Origin: Rhodovulum strictum | GTDB taxonomy: Bacteria; Pseudomonadota; Alphaproteobacteria; Rhodobacterales; Rhodobacteraceae | DNA length: 58,218 nucleotides | Assembly (NCBI RefSeq): GCF_009649175.1 | Contig: NZ_WJPO01000026.1 | Coordinates: forward strand, 1-58,218 | Direction: 5' to 3' | Made by a program: the position numbers and the translations under genes | The notes under the pieces: generated by a model | Told to the model about the DNA's origin: nothing | Seen by the model: only the letters and a program-made list of their open reading frames with translations | The model's database searches: none | Shown: positions 30,601 to 38,356 of the stretch, one piece after another | Numbering within the stretch: the stretch's first letter is position 1 | How the letters are laid out: each line of letters starts with the position of its first letter

Positions 30601-33600
30601 CCGGCGAGGATGCCGGCGGCCGGAGCCCGCAGGCGCGCATCGGCCCGGATCACCATGCCACCGAGGCGCTGGAAATCGGCCGCGGCGGCGTGGGTCACGT
30701 CCAGATGCCGCAACTGTACCTGCGCCTGCGTCCAGGCCAGCGTGACCGCCCGACCGAAGGCCGACGGGTCGCGGTGGCGGTCCACCAGATCGAGCAAGAC
30801 ATCGGGATCTCCGGCGATCATGGTCCAGAAGGTGACCCGCGCCATCGCCCCGGCGGGAACCACCAGCGACCGGCGGATCGCAAAGATCGGGTCCAGCACC
30901 GTGCCGGTGGTCTGCGACAGCGGGGCTGCGGCCATGGCCGCCCGGCCGACGCTGCCGCCAGCCCCGATGAACTTCGCCCGGTCCGTCTCGATCTGGATCG
31001 GCGCGGCCTCCTGCCCCTCCACCACGGCGATGTGGGCCGCCCAGACCTCCGGGTCGGTGGGGGATCGGCGGCGGCGCGTGGCGACGATCACGCCCAGTTC
31101 GGGCAGGTAATCGGTCACGACGAAGAGCTTGGAGAACGCCGGGTGGGCCACGTCGGCCGAAAGCGGCGCCAGCACCAGTTCGGCATAGGAGGTCAGGTCG
31201 ATCTCGCGCGCCTGCCGCCCGGTGTTGGTCAGCGTGACACGCCGCGCCTCGGCATCATCCTCGGCCGAGACGACCACCTCGGTCAGAGTGGTCAGGTCGT
31301 CGGTCTGATGGGCGAAGGTCGCATGATGCTCGCTGAACACCGCTTCATGGCGGGCGGGATCGGCGCCGGTGGGCTGCATTCCGGCCGACCAGAGCGCCCC
31401 CGACCCCCGGTCGCGCAGAAAGATGAACGTCCCCAGCGCCGCCGTGGTCGGATCGTCGCGCCAGCGCGTCACCGCCAGGTCGCGCCAGCGGCTGTAGCCT
31501 GCCCCGCTCGGCGTCAGGACCACGCCGTAGGAGCGGTTCGACAACAGATGCGCCGTGGGCGCCGCGTCCGCCGGCGCGGGGAAGCGGCGGACCACCGGCT
31601 GCACGTCGGTTTCCTGGGCGCTGGCGGGCACCTCGCGCGCGCGCGGCGGCGCATCGGTGGCATCGCGGGGAACGCGCTCCTGCAGCAGCAGTTCCACCGC
31701 CCGGATCATCGGCTCGGCATGGAAACGCGCGCGCAGGCGGCCGTCCTGCACGCAGTTGGCGATGGCAACGATGGTCATGCCCTGATGATGCGCCATGAAA
31801 CTGCGCACGATGGCCAGGTCGGCCCCCACGGGCAGCCGCTTCGCGGTGAAGTCCAACGCCTCGTAGAAACCGAACGTCCCCTGCGCGCCAAGGGCTGCGA
31901 GCCGGGCGAAGTTGCGCAGCGCGGCTGCGGGGTCGATCATCGCCGCAAGCGCGGTTGCATAGGGGGCGACGACACGATCCGCACCCAGACCCCGCTTCAA
32001 CCCGAGGCCGGGCACGCCGAAGTTGGAATACTGATAGGTCATCTCGAGATCGCGGGCGTTGTAGGCCGATTCCGAAACACCCCAGGGAATGCCGAGGGCC
32101 TCGGCATGAGCCCGCTGGCGCGCGACGATGCGGCGGTTGGTCTCCTCCAGCACCGAGCCGACCGGTTCCTGAAGCACCAGCGACGGCATCAGGTATTCGA
32201 ACATGCTGCCCGACCACGACACCAGCGCCGAGCCCGCCCCCAGCGGCGTCGCCGCACGGCCCAGGCGGAACCAGTGGCGGGTTTCCACATCGCCCTTGGC
32301 GATGGCGAACAGGCTTGCAAGCCGCGCCTCGGAGGCGAGAAGGTCGTAGCAGCCGTGGTCCAGCCGGTTGGTGGCAGGCGAAAAGCCGATGGACAGCAGC
32401 TTCTTGTCGCCGTCGAGCAGAAAGGCGAAGTCCATGCCGTTGGCGAGTGCGCGGGCGGTCTGCTCGACCGCGGCGAGGCGTGGGCCAAGGTCCAGATCGC
32501 GGTCGGCGGCATGTCCGGCAAGCCCCGTGTGGATCGCCGTGCACCAGAACGCCATGTCCGGGGCAGGACCGTCGGCCGCGTGCGCGGCCGCGGCATCGGC
32601 CAGCGACAGCAGCAGCTCGAGCGGCGCCCCCTCGGCCGCGGCCCGGCCCAGCCCTGCCAGCATGTCGGCCTGTGCCGGGTCAGGCGTGGCGACAAGGGCG
32701 CGTTCGGCCAGCAGCAGCCCATCGCGCAGACCGGCGCGCCAGTCCGCTTCGGGGGTGCGGGGCTCCGCCTGCCATTCGGCGCAGGCGCGCGCGACGGCGA
32801 TCAGGTGCCCGGCAAGGTTGCCGCTGTCCACCGAGGACACATACCCCGGCTCCAGCACGCGCAGATCGTCGGTGGCATGCCAGTTGTGCAGATGGCCGCG
32901 GAACCGCGGCATCCGCCCGACGGTGGCGAGCGTCCGCTCCAGCCGCGTCAGGGCGTCGGCGCGCCCGATCCATCCCAGATCATGCGCCGCCGTCACGGAC
33001 AGCAGATACATGCCGATGTTCGTGGGAGACGTGCGGCGCGCCAGCGCCGGCCCGGGCGTTTCCTGAAAGTTGTCGGGCGGCAGATGGTTGTCGGCTTCGG
33101 TCACGAAGGTCTCGAAGTAGCGCCATGTGCTGCGGGCGATCAGCCGCAGGCCCTGGGCATCCTCCTGCGTCATCGTGCCTGGGCGATGCCGCAGCGCGGG
33201 CCGGCTGATCCGGTGGGCGATGGCGGGGCTTGCCAGCCACAGCAGGGCGAAGGGCACAACCAGCGGCCAGACCGCGGGGTTGAGGGCCGCCGCGCCGCCC
33301 GCCACACCCAGGCCCAGCGCGACACCCCACCCCATGCGGCGAACCTGCGCCGGCATGCCGGGCCGTTCGCCCTTCGCCGTCTGCGCGGCCGTGACCCATT
33401 CCAGCAGGTTGCGCCGCGACATGCCAAGCCGCCAGGCGGTTCGCAGGATCGCGTCGCCCATCCGAAGCGCCGTGTCGGGCAGAAAGGCGACCTTCAGCAG
33501 GATCTGCCCGAGCGCCGCGCGCAGGTCGGCGCCGAGTGCCGCGATATGGCTGTGCGCCGTGATCCCGGCCCGCCCCGGCAGCACCACGAAGGGCAGCGGC

Positions 33601-36185
33601 AGCAGATGCGGCAGCGCGAGCATCGCCAGCACGGCCAGCGTCCAGCCCGCCGCCAGCGGCGGCGGCAGCAGCCAGCCCACGGCCAGCGCCGCCAGCGTCA
33701 GGGGCGGCGTCAGGGACCGGCGCAGGTTGTCGATGATCTTCCAGCGGCCCAGCCCGGGCATCGCGCCCCGCCCGACCAGCCAGGGCAGGAGCTGCCAGTC
33801 TCCGCGCACCCAGCGGTGCTGCCGCAGGGCGGCGACATCGTAGCGTGCGGGGAAATCCTCGACCACCTCGATGTCCGAGGCGAGGCCGGCGCGCGCGAAG
33901 ATCCCCTCGAACAGGTCGTGGCTGAGCATGGTGTTTTCGGGCACCCGCCCGGCCATCGCCGCGGCGAAGGCATCGACATCGTAGATGCCCTTGCCGGTGA
34001 ACGAACCTTCGCCGAACAAGTCCTGATAGACGTCCGAAATGGCCGCCGCATAGACGTCGATCCCGGCATGGCTGGCATGGATGCGCTGAAACGTCGATCC
34101 TTCCGTCCCGACCGGCAGCGCCGGCGTGACGCGCGGCTGCAGGATGCCGTGGCCCAGCGTGACCCGCCCCAGCGCGGGGTCGAGATGCGGGCGATTGAGC
34201 GGATGCGCCATCTTGCCGATCAGCCGACGCACCGTGTCGCGCATGAGCCGCGTGTCGGCGTCCAGCGTGATGACGAAACGCACGTCCTGCGGCACGGCGG
34301 CCGGCGCCAGAAAGCTCGTGTCGCTCGCGCCGCGCAGCAGGCGGCCCAGCTCGTGCAGCTTGCCGCGCTTGCGCTCCCATCCCATCCAGACACCCATCGA
34401 GGGGTTCCACAGCCGGCGGCGATGGAGGAACAGGAACCTGTCGCCATGGGGCGACGGGTAGGCCGCGTTGAGGCGGGCGATCCCGGCGGTGGCCTGGGCG
34501 ATCATGCGGGCATCCTGCGGCTCGGTCTCGGTGGCCGCATCCCGCCCGTCGGACAGCAGCGCATAGTGCAGCGCGCCCTCGGTGCTGGACAGGTGATGCA
34601 CCTCCAGCTGCTCGATGGCGGCGGCCACCTCCTCGGCGCTGCCCAGCAGCACCGGGACGGCGACGAGACAGCGAAGGTCGGGCGGCACCCCCTCGGCCAG
34701 CTCCATCCCCGGCAGGCGCTGTGGGGTCACCGATCGTGTGACCACGAGGCCGACCAGCGCACTGCCCGCCTCCAGCGCGACGCTCAGGCCAACGATGGCC
34801 AGGGCAAGCGCGACCCAGCCCTGAGCCCCCGACAGCCACAACGCGAGGCCCAGAACAGCCAGCGCGACCAAGGCGATGGCGGCCAGATAGCCCGCAAGGC
34901 CCGCCCGCGCGGCGAAGCGTCTTGCGCGCAGCCCCGCCCGCGGCGCGTAGCCGATGCGGCGCTCCAGCACCCCGCGTCCTGCCCCGATCAGCCAGTGGCC
35001 CGGGTCGCGCATGGCGTCATGGTGACCGGCGGCGGCCAGCGACAGCGCGGCTCCGGCGACCTCCGCCTCTGGCCGGTGCGAGCCGCGCGCCAGCGTCTCG
35101 ATGGCGGTGCGATAGAGGTTGCGCGTCGCGAAATCCAGCGCGGCGAAGTCGGACGCGGCGCGGAGCTGGGCGTCGACCGGGCTGACCTCCTCGAAGAACT
35201 CCTGCCAGTCCATCTCGGAGATCAGCCGCATGCTGGTGACGACGTTGCGCATGGTGACGTTGGAGGCGCCCTGCCGCTGCTGGGCATGCAGGATCACCCC
35301 GTCCCGCGTCATGTCCTGTGCGGCCAGCCGGTCGTCGAGCCAGCCGCAGAGTGCTGTCTCGGCCGGGTCGCAGCCGCGCAGGCGCTTTGCGATCCGGGCG
35401 GCCAGGATCTCGGGCAGCGGCGCCCCCTCCAGCGGGGCGACCGCCTGCGCCAGCCGGAGTGTGGGCGAGGATCGGGCAGCGGTCGCGGGGCCGCGCCCTT
35501 CGTCCGTGACGCGCAGGCCGTCGACCAGCCTGTCTGCCGCGTCACGCTCTGCATGGGCCGCCATGATCTCGTCGGACAGCCGGCGCGCATTCTCTATGAG
35601 CACGATCCGCAGGGTGATCGCGACCGCCCACAACTCTCCGATCGTGAGCGGCTCCACGGTCTGATAGGCGCGCACGAAGCGGGCCAGGACGGGCGCGTTG
35701 AGCAGGCTGTCGGTATGCGCGACATAGGCCCAGGCGATGCCGAGTACGCGCGGATAACCTGCAAACGGCCCTTCGGCCAGCTTCGGCAACTGGCGATAGT
35801 ATCCGGGCGGAAGGTCGTCGCGAATCTGCTGCAGCTGCTGCTCGATGAGGTGGAAGTTGTCCAGCAGCCATTCCGCGGCAGGGGTGATCGTCTGCCGCGC
35901 CTGCACCGCCTGCCCGCAGGCGCGATAGGCGGCCAGCAGGACATCCGCGTTGTCGCCGACCCTTGCGGCAAGCGGCGTCACACGCATCCGCCGGCGCGTG
36001 ACCGGCTGGGCCCGCGCCAGGGAGATCGCATGATGTTCGAGGCGCTCGGCGCCGAACAGGTCCGCGCGGATGACCGCAGTGTCCTGCCACAGACCCGAGC
36101 GCGCACGCCTGTGGGCGGTACCGGGCCAGAGCGATGCTCCTGCCGCTGACCCGGCCAGAGAACGCTGGCCTGCGGCTCGGGGCAT
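27696..36185 (-). CDS. ndvB: NdvB-type cyclic beta-1,2-glucan synthase (GT84-GH94)
   Basis: This is a giant inner-membrane enzyme of 2,829 aa, normal for NdvB/ChvB. It shows an N-terminal domain (RADLFGAERLEHHAISLARA), several membrane helices (about 420-470 and 800-960), a GT84 glycosyltransferase with a DADTR motif near 641 and a C-terminal GH94 phosphorylase-like domain with GDWNDGMNRVGEAGRG near 2,500 and GGQYTHAALW near 2,654. It makes periplasmic cyclic glucans from UDP-glucose, used in hypo-osmotic adaptation and envelope stability. The ATG overlaps the stop of the preceding CsbD-like gene (TGATG). That gene has an exact EcfG-type promoter, which should therefore drive ndvB as well. 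Confidence 0.95.
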   Translation of the reverse strand: MPRAAGQRSLAGSAAGASLWPGTAHRRARSGLWQDTAVIRADLFGAERLEHHAISLARAQPVTRRRMRVTPLAARVGDNADVLLAAYRACGQAVQARQTITPAAEWLLDNFHLIEQQLQQIRDDLPPGYYRQLPKLAEGPFAGYPRVLGIAWAYVAHTDSLLNAPVLARFVRAYQTVEPLTIGELWAVAITLRIVLIENARRLSDEIMAAHAERDAADRLVDGLRVTDEGRGPATAARSSPTLRLAQAVAPLEGAPLPEILAARIAKRLRGCDPAETALCGWLDDRLAAQDMTRDGVILHAQQRQGASNVTMRNVVTSMRLISEMDWQEFFEEVSPVDAQLRAASDFAALDFATRNLYRTAIETLARGSHRPEAEVAGAALSLAAAGHHDAMRDPGHWLIGAGRGVLERRIGYAPRAGLRARRFAARAGLAGYLAAIALVALAVLGLALWLSGAQGWVALALAIVGLSVALEAGSALVGLVVTRSVTPQRLPGMELAEGVPPDLRCLVAVPVLLGSAEEVAAAIEQLEVHHLSSTEGALHYALLSDGRDAATETEPQDARMIAQATAGIARLNAAYPSPHGDRFLFLHRRRLWNPSMGVWMGWERKRGKLHELGRLLRGASDTSFLAPAAVPQDVRFVITLDADTRLMRDTVRRLIGKMAHPLNRPHLDPALGRVTLGHGILQPRVTPALPVGTEGSTFQRIHASHAGIDVYAAAISDVYQDLFGEGSFTGKGIYDVDAFAAAMAGRVPENTMLSHDLFEGIFARAGLASDIEVVEDFPARYDVAALRQHRWVRGDWQLLPWLVGRGAMPGLGRWKIIDNLRRSLTPPLTLAALAVGWLLPPPLAAGWTLAVLAMLALPHLLPLPFVVLPGRAGITAHSHIAALGADLRAALGQILLKVAFLPDTALRMGDAILRTAWRLGMSRRNLLEWVTAAQTAKGERPGMPAQVRRMGWGVALGLGVAGGAAALNPAVWPLVVPFALLWLASPAIAHRISRPALRHRPGTMTQEDAQGLRLIARSTWRYFETFVTEADNHLPPDNFQETPGPALARRTSPTNIGMYLLSVTAAHDLGWIGRADALTRLERTLATVGRMPRFRGHLHNWHATDDLRVLEPGYVSSVDSGNLAGHLIAVARACAEWQAEPRTPEADWRAGLRDGLLLAERALVATPDPAQADMLAGLGRAAAEGAPLELLLSLADAAAAHAADGPAPDMAFWCTAIHTGLAGHAADRDLDLGPRLAAVEQTARALANGMDFAFLLDGDKKLLSIGFSPATNRLDHGCYDLLASEARLASLFAIAKGDVETRHWFRLGRAATPLGAGSALVSWSGSMFEYLMPSLVLQEPVGSVLEETNRRIVARQRAHAEALGIPWGVSESAYNARDLEMTYQYSNFGVPGLGLKRGLGADRVVAPYATALAAMIDPAAALRNFARLAALGAQGTFGFYEALDFTAKRLPVGADLAIVRSFMAHHQGMTIVAIANCVQDGRLRARFHAEPMIRAVELLLQERVPRDATDAPPRAREVPASAQETDVQPVVRRFPAPADAAPTAHLLSNRSYGVVLTPSGAGYSRWRDLAVTRWRDDPTTAALGTFIFLRDRGSGALWSAGMQPTGADPARHEAVFSEHHATFAHQTDDLTTLTEVVVSAEDDAEARRVTLTNTGRQAREIDLTSYAELVLAPLSADVAHPAFSKLFVVTDYLPELGVIVATRRRRSPTDPEVWAAHIAVVEGQEAAPIQIETDRAKFIGAGGSVGRAAMAAAPLSQTTGTVLDPIFAIRRSLVVPAGAMARVTFWTMIAGDPDVLLDLVDRHRDPSAFGRAVTLAWTQAQVQLRHLDVTHAAAADFQRLGGMVIRADARLRAPAAGILAGAGPQSALWPHAISGDLPIILFRIEDAEDAPRLLELLAAHEYLRMHQLAVDVVVLNDRAASYVQDLQKTIDAAVRSARSRPRPDTADSRADGTVHVLRSDLIGADARALLLSVASVVLVAGRGSIGQQIDAATAATPPRRRAPARPQTAGPPAPAFDTSGLEFFNGTGGFADDGREYVTVLRDGQTTPAPWINVIANPGFGFQVSALGAGHVWAVSSRENQLTPWSNDPVMDPAGEAIFLHDLDSGATWTPTARPIRDRGLYVARHGFGHSAFEHAAHGIEARMVQFVPLEDPVRVTRLTLRNTSARPRRLSVTAYAEWVLGPSRGATQRHVVTEADADTGAILARNPFSTAFADRVAFADLGADTTSRSADRAEILGIGGTLAAPRGIGPAPLSGRTGPALDPCAALQRRIVLAPGDSVEVLFLLGQADSREAARELILRHRATDPEATLAEVKDHWADLLGAVQVTSPDRAMDIMLNGWLLYQTLACRIWARAGFYQASGAYGFRDQLQDGMALAALRPDLTRAHLLRAAARQFPEGDVQHWWLPHSGQGVRTRISDDRVWLGHAVAQYVAVSGDAGVLDEEVPFIEGPALLPGVHDDFFLPSVSDRSASLFEHCARGLDQAIALTGENGMPLIGTGDWNDGMNRVGEAGRGTSVWLGWLLIATIEAMAPLAQPRDPARAGRWRHHAEAVRQAIEREGWDGAWYRRGTYDDGTPLGSAASLECRIDSIAQSWAVLSGAADPERAATSMASMAEHLIRPDPGLALLFAPPFDATPHDPGYIKGYPPGLRENGGQYTHAALWAVLAHARMGDGDAAGRLFAMLNPINHARTPADAARYKVEPYVVAADVYSSAPHAGRGGWTWYTGSAAWMYRAGIEGLLGLTRAGEDLVLNPCFPKAWPRMSSTVRIGDTQLAITIDNPGRTGHGVAAATLDDAPLRPADGRLTVRLSGGSHSLVVTLSPSPSPPVL

Positions 36186-36379
36186 CACCGCAAGGTCGGC
36201 AGGCTGCTGTTTTCGGACCCATTTTCGCCCAGGCCCGAATCGGCCGGCGGCGCGGGCCAGGGCGGCGCCGCTTCACGCTCCCTGCGGGGCGCCTTCAGGC
36301 CTGCCGGGCCATCCCGCCAGTCCGCTCGGATGCGGCGGGTCATCGTGGTCCATTCTTCCTCGATCCGGTCCCAGGTCAT
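36185..36379 (-). CDS. CsbD-related short protein coupled to ndvB
   Basis: This 64-aa protein opens MTWDRIEEEWTTMTRRIRAD, which mirrors the MNWDRIEGNWKQ... opening of CsbD proteins but lacks the second repeat. The C-terminal half is Pro/Arg-rich and disordered. AAAGGA six bases before this ATG decides the start over an upstream Met. Its TGA shares bases with the ndvB ATG. The exact EcfG promoter is 59 bp ahead. It may be a stress sensor or a translational leader for ndvB. Confidence 0.75.
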   Translation of the reverse strand: MTWDRIEEEWTTMTRRIRADWRDGPAGLKAPRREREAAPPWPAPPADSGLGENGSENSSLPTLR

Positions 36380-36437
36380 GTGCAGGTCCTTTCTGGACAT
36401 GGCAGGCCGCCGTTCCGGCGACGCTGGTCTCCCCTTC

Positions 36438-36463
36438 AACGACTTCCGTCCCGGACGCGTTCC
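36438..36463 (-). promoter_or_regulatory. EcfG-type promoter of the CsbD-like/ndvB operon (GGAAC-N17-CGTT)
   Basis: On the minus strand GGAAC (36,463-36,459) and CGTT (36,441-36,438) are 17 bp apart, an exact match to the EcfG consensus. It lies 59 bp upstream of the start at 36,379. Confidence 0.8.
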
Positions 36464-36580
36464 ACCGTGGCAGTGCAACGGTGGACCTGCGACATATCCG
36501 ACAGGCCCCTGACAGGCGCGCTGGCACAGCCGGGCCGGCATCGGGCAGACGGAGGATACCGCTGCCCGGCGGTGACCGGA

Positions 36581-36594
36581 CTGATGCATGTTGG
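36581..36594 (+). promoter_or_regulatory. CTGAT-type element between two EcfG promoters
   Basis: It reads CTGATGCATGTTGG, a full consensus match. It lies between the leftward ndvB promoter and the rightward PRC-barrel promoter, about 120 bp from each, so one regulator could act on both. Confidence 0.6.
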
Positions 36595-36716
36595 TGAAGG
36601 CCCGTACCTGCCCAAGGGTCGCGAGACCTTTGCCGCTAGCAGGTTGCGGCCGGGCACGGCCGTTCCCTGCGCCGCCGTCAGGGGAGCCGCCCAGCCCGGC
36701 GCGTTCATCGGTAAAG

Positions 36717-36741
36717 GGAACGCGCCCTGCTACCGCGCGTT
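36717..36741 (+). promoter_or_regulatory. EcfG-type promoter of the PRC-barrel gene (GGAAC-N16-CGTT)
   Basis: GGAAC (36,717-36,721) and CGTT (36,738-36,741) are 16 bp apart. The gene starts 65 bp downstream. It is an exact match to the EcfG consensus. Confidence 0.8.
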
Positions 36742-36805
36742 GTCCTCGTGTCGGGCAAACACGCAGACGGTTGTCGATCTGCCCCTTGCCCGCGGAGGAC
36801 TTCAG

Positions 36806-37681
36806 ATGAAGCGGCTTCTTTCAACTACGGCGCTTTTGCTGGCGCTTGGCCTGCCTTCGGTGATGCTGGCCCAGAACACACCCGCTCCCGAGCGCGCGAC
36901 GCAGAGCCAGAGCGCGGGCATGGCAGGGTTTCTGACCCAGCGGAGCCAGTCCGACCTCTTCGCATCCGAGCTGATGGGCCATGATGTCCATGCGCGTCGG
37001 GTGTCCGCAGACGGTTCGGCAGCAAGAACCGGAGCCATGGCGACGGTCAGCCGGGCCGATCTGGACGACATGGACAACATCGGGCAGATCAACGAGATCG
37101 TGCTGTCGCATGACGGTCAGGTCCGCGCCCTCGTGATCGGCGTCGGCGGGGTTCTCGGCATGGGCGAGCGCGATGTGGCGGTCACGATGGATCAGGTGAC
37201 GTTCGCCTCCGATCCCGATGACCGGGCGCAGATGCATGTCATCGTGAATGTCTCTGCGGAGATGCTCGAGGGCTCGCCTGCCTATGACCGTTCGTCGATG
37301 ATCGACGGCGAGCCGGCGGACCGGACCGTCGTGGCCACGACCGACCGCACGGCACTTGCCCGACCGGAGTTGATCCGCGACGGCTACCACGTGGTTGATG
37401 CGACGCGCGTAACGAGCGACATGCTGGTCGGTGCGACGGTGTACGACCCCTCAGACACATATGTGGGGACGGTCGAAGACCTGTTCCTCGATGCTGACGG
37501 GGCGATCACGAACGTGATCATCGATTTCGGCGGTTTCCTCGGGTTGGGCTCGCACCAGGTGTCGCTGCGCTTCGACGAGCTGACGGTTCTGACGAACGAC
37601 CGCGCCACCGATATGCGCGTCTACGTGGACGCCACCAAGGAGCAGGTTCAGTCCCTGCCGCAATACGAGGCGATGAACTGA
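36806..37681 (+). CDS. Secreted two-PRC-barrel protein
   Basis: This 291-aa protein has a signal peptide (MKRLLSTTALLLALGLPSVM...LAQ) and two PRC-barrel-like units: NIGQINEIVLSHDGQVRALV with VGGVLGMGERDVAVTMDQV (about 90-135), and VGTVEDLFLDADGAITNVII with FGGFLGLGSHQVSLRFDEL (about 222-262). GGAGGAC seven bases before the ATG fixes the start. The PRC barrel is a small fold often binding to ribosome or chromosome proteins; exported versions are found in stress-induced envelope proteins. It is driven by an EcfG promoter. Confidence 0.9.
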   Translation: MKRLLSTTALLLALGLPSVMLAQNTPAPERATQSQSAGMAGFLTQRSQSDLFASELMGHDVHARRVSADGSAARTGAMATVSRADLDDMDNIGQINEIVLSHDGQVRALVIGVGGVLGMGERDVAVTMDQVTFASDPDDRAQMHVIVNVSAEMLEGSPAYDRSSMIDGEPADRTVVATTDRTALARPELIRDGYHVVDATRVTSDMLVGATVYDPSDTYVGTVEDLFLDADGAITNVIIDFGGFLGLGSHQVSLRFDELTVLTNDRATDMRVYVDATKEQVQSLPQYEAMN

Positions 37682-37688
37682 TGCACTC

Positions 37689-37714
37689 CTGCGGGGCCCT
37701 GCGTGGCCCCGCAG
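37689..37714 (+). terminator. Strong hairpin after the PRC-barrel gene
   Basis: The stem CTGCGGGGCC ... GGCCCCGCAG is a perfect 10 bp with a 6-base loop, seven bases after the stop codon. It is the first of two hairpins between convergent genes. Confidence 0.65.
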
Positions 37715-37735
37715 CCGACCTGCACCGACGAGAAA

Positions 37736-37759
37736 GGCCACGCACCCTGGTGCGTGGCC
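37736..37759 (-). terminator. Terminator between convergent PRC-barrel genes (minus strand)
   Basis: The arms GGCCACGCACC and GGTGCGTGGCC are perfectly complementary (11 bp) with a 2-base centre, followed on the minus strand by TTTCTC. It lies 25 bp past the stop of the leftward gene. Confidence 0.7.
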
Positions 37760-37784
37760 ACTTCGTTCCGGCCGAGATCCGGTG

Positions 37785-38144
37785 TCAGCCGCCGTGATGC
37801 GGCATCGCCTTCAGCCTGTCCTTGGTGGTGTCCATGTGAACGCGCACATCGGACCCGCCGGTTGCCCGCAGCACCGTGAGGTCGCCGAAGGGGACCAGCA
37901 CCGAATGCGCGCCGATGCCGAGGAAACCGCCGACATCGATCACGGCCGCGTTGATCCGGCCCTCCGATCCGATCTTGAGCGCGCTGACCGAGCCTATGGT
38001 CTCATCCTCGCGGCCATAGACCTTGGCGCCTTCCAGATCCGACGCCTTCAGCTCGTGGAGCGCCGCTTCGGCAAACCCGTCGCGGGCAAAGGCGTGGGTG
38101 CCGCCGCCGGACGCGCCGGTGGGTGTGGTTGTGGTGGGTGTCAT
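37785..38144 (-). CDS. PRC-barrel domain protein (single domain, cytoplasmic)
   Basis: This 119-aa protein starts MTPTTTTPTGASGGGTHAFA. One PRC-barrel unit: LKASDLEGAKVYGREDETIG, then INAAVIDVGGFLGIGAHSVL, VPFGDLTVLR. The same motif as in the secreted protein convergent to it is clear (VGGFLGIG versus FGGFLGLG), so the two are paralogues from different branches. It lacks a signal peptide. The role is unknown; PRC-barrel proteins of this size are stress-related in Alphaproteobacteria. Confidence 0.88.
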   Translation of the reverse strand: MTPTTTTPTGASGGGTHAFARDGFAEAALHELKASDLEGAKVYGREDETIGSVSALKIGSEGRINAAVIDVGGFLGIGAHSVLVPFGDLTVLRATGGSDVRVHMDTTKDRLKAMPHHGG

Positions 38145-38356
38145 GATGTTCTCCCTGTTCCCGGAGGGGCCGGGAACTCTGAGCGCAGGGGCCCCCTGCA
38201 GGGTCGTGGATCGCCGCTCCGCTCGCGCCGCGAAGGTCTTGGCGCGGTGTCGATCAATGACGGGGTCAACGCAGCGCACCCCGGTATTCGGATCGTGCGG
38301 CGGGTCGTACATGGACAACGCCGCAGCGCAGGGGACGTTCCCTGGCGCGCGCGCCG

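Noticed and set aside
28038-36149. An 8.1-kb antisense open frame (2,703 codons) opposite ndvB
   Set aside because: It mirrors ndvB codon positions in GC-rich DNA, has no ribosome site or recognisable domain, and consists of low-complexity Arg/Gly/His/Gln-rich sequence. NdvB is unmistakable on the other strand.
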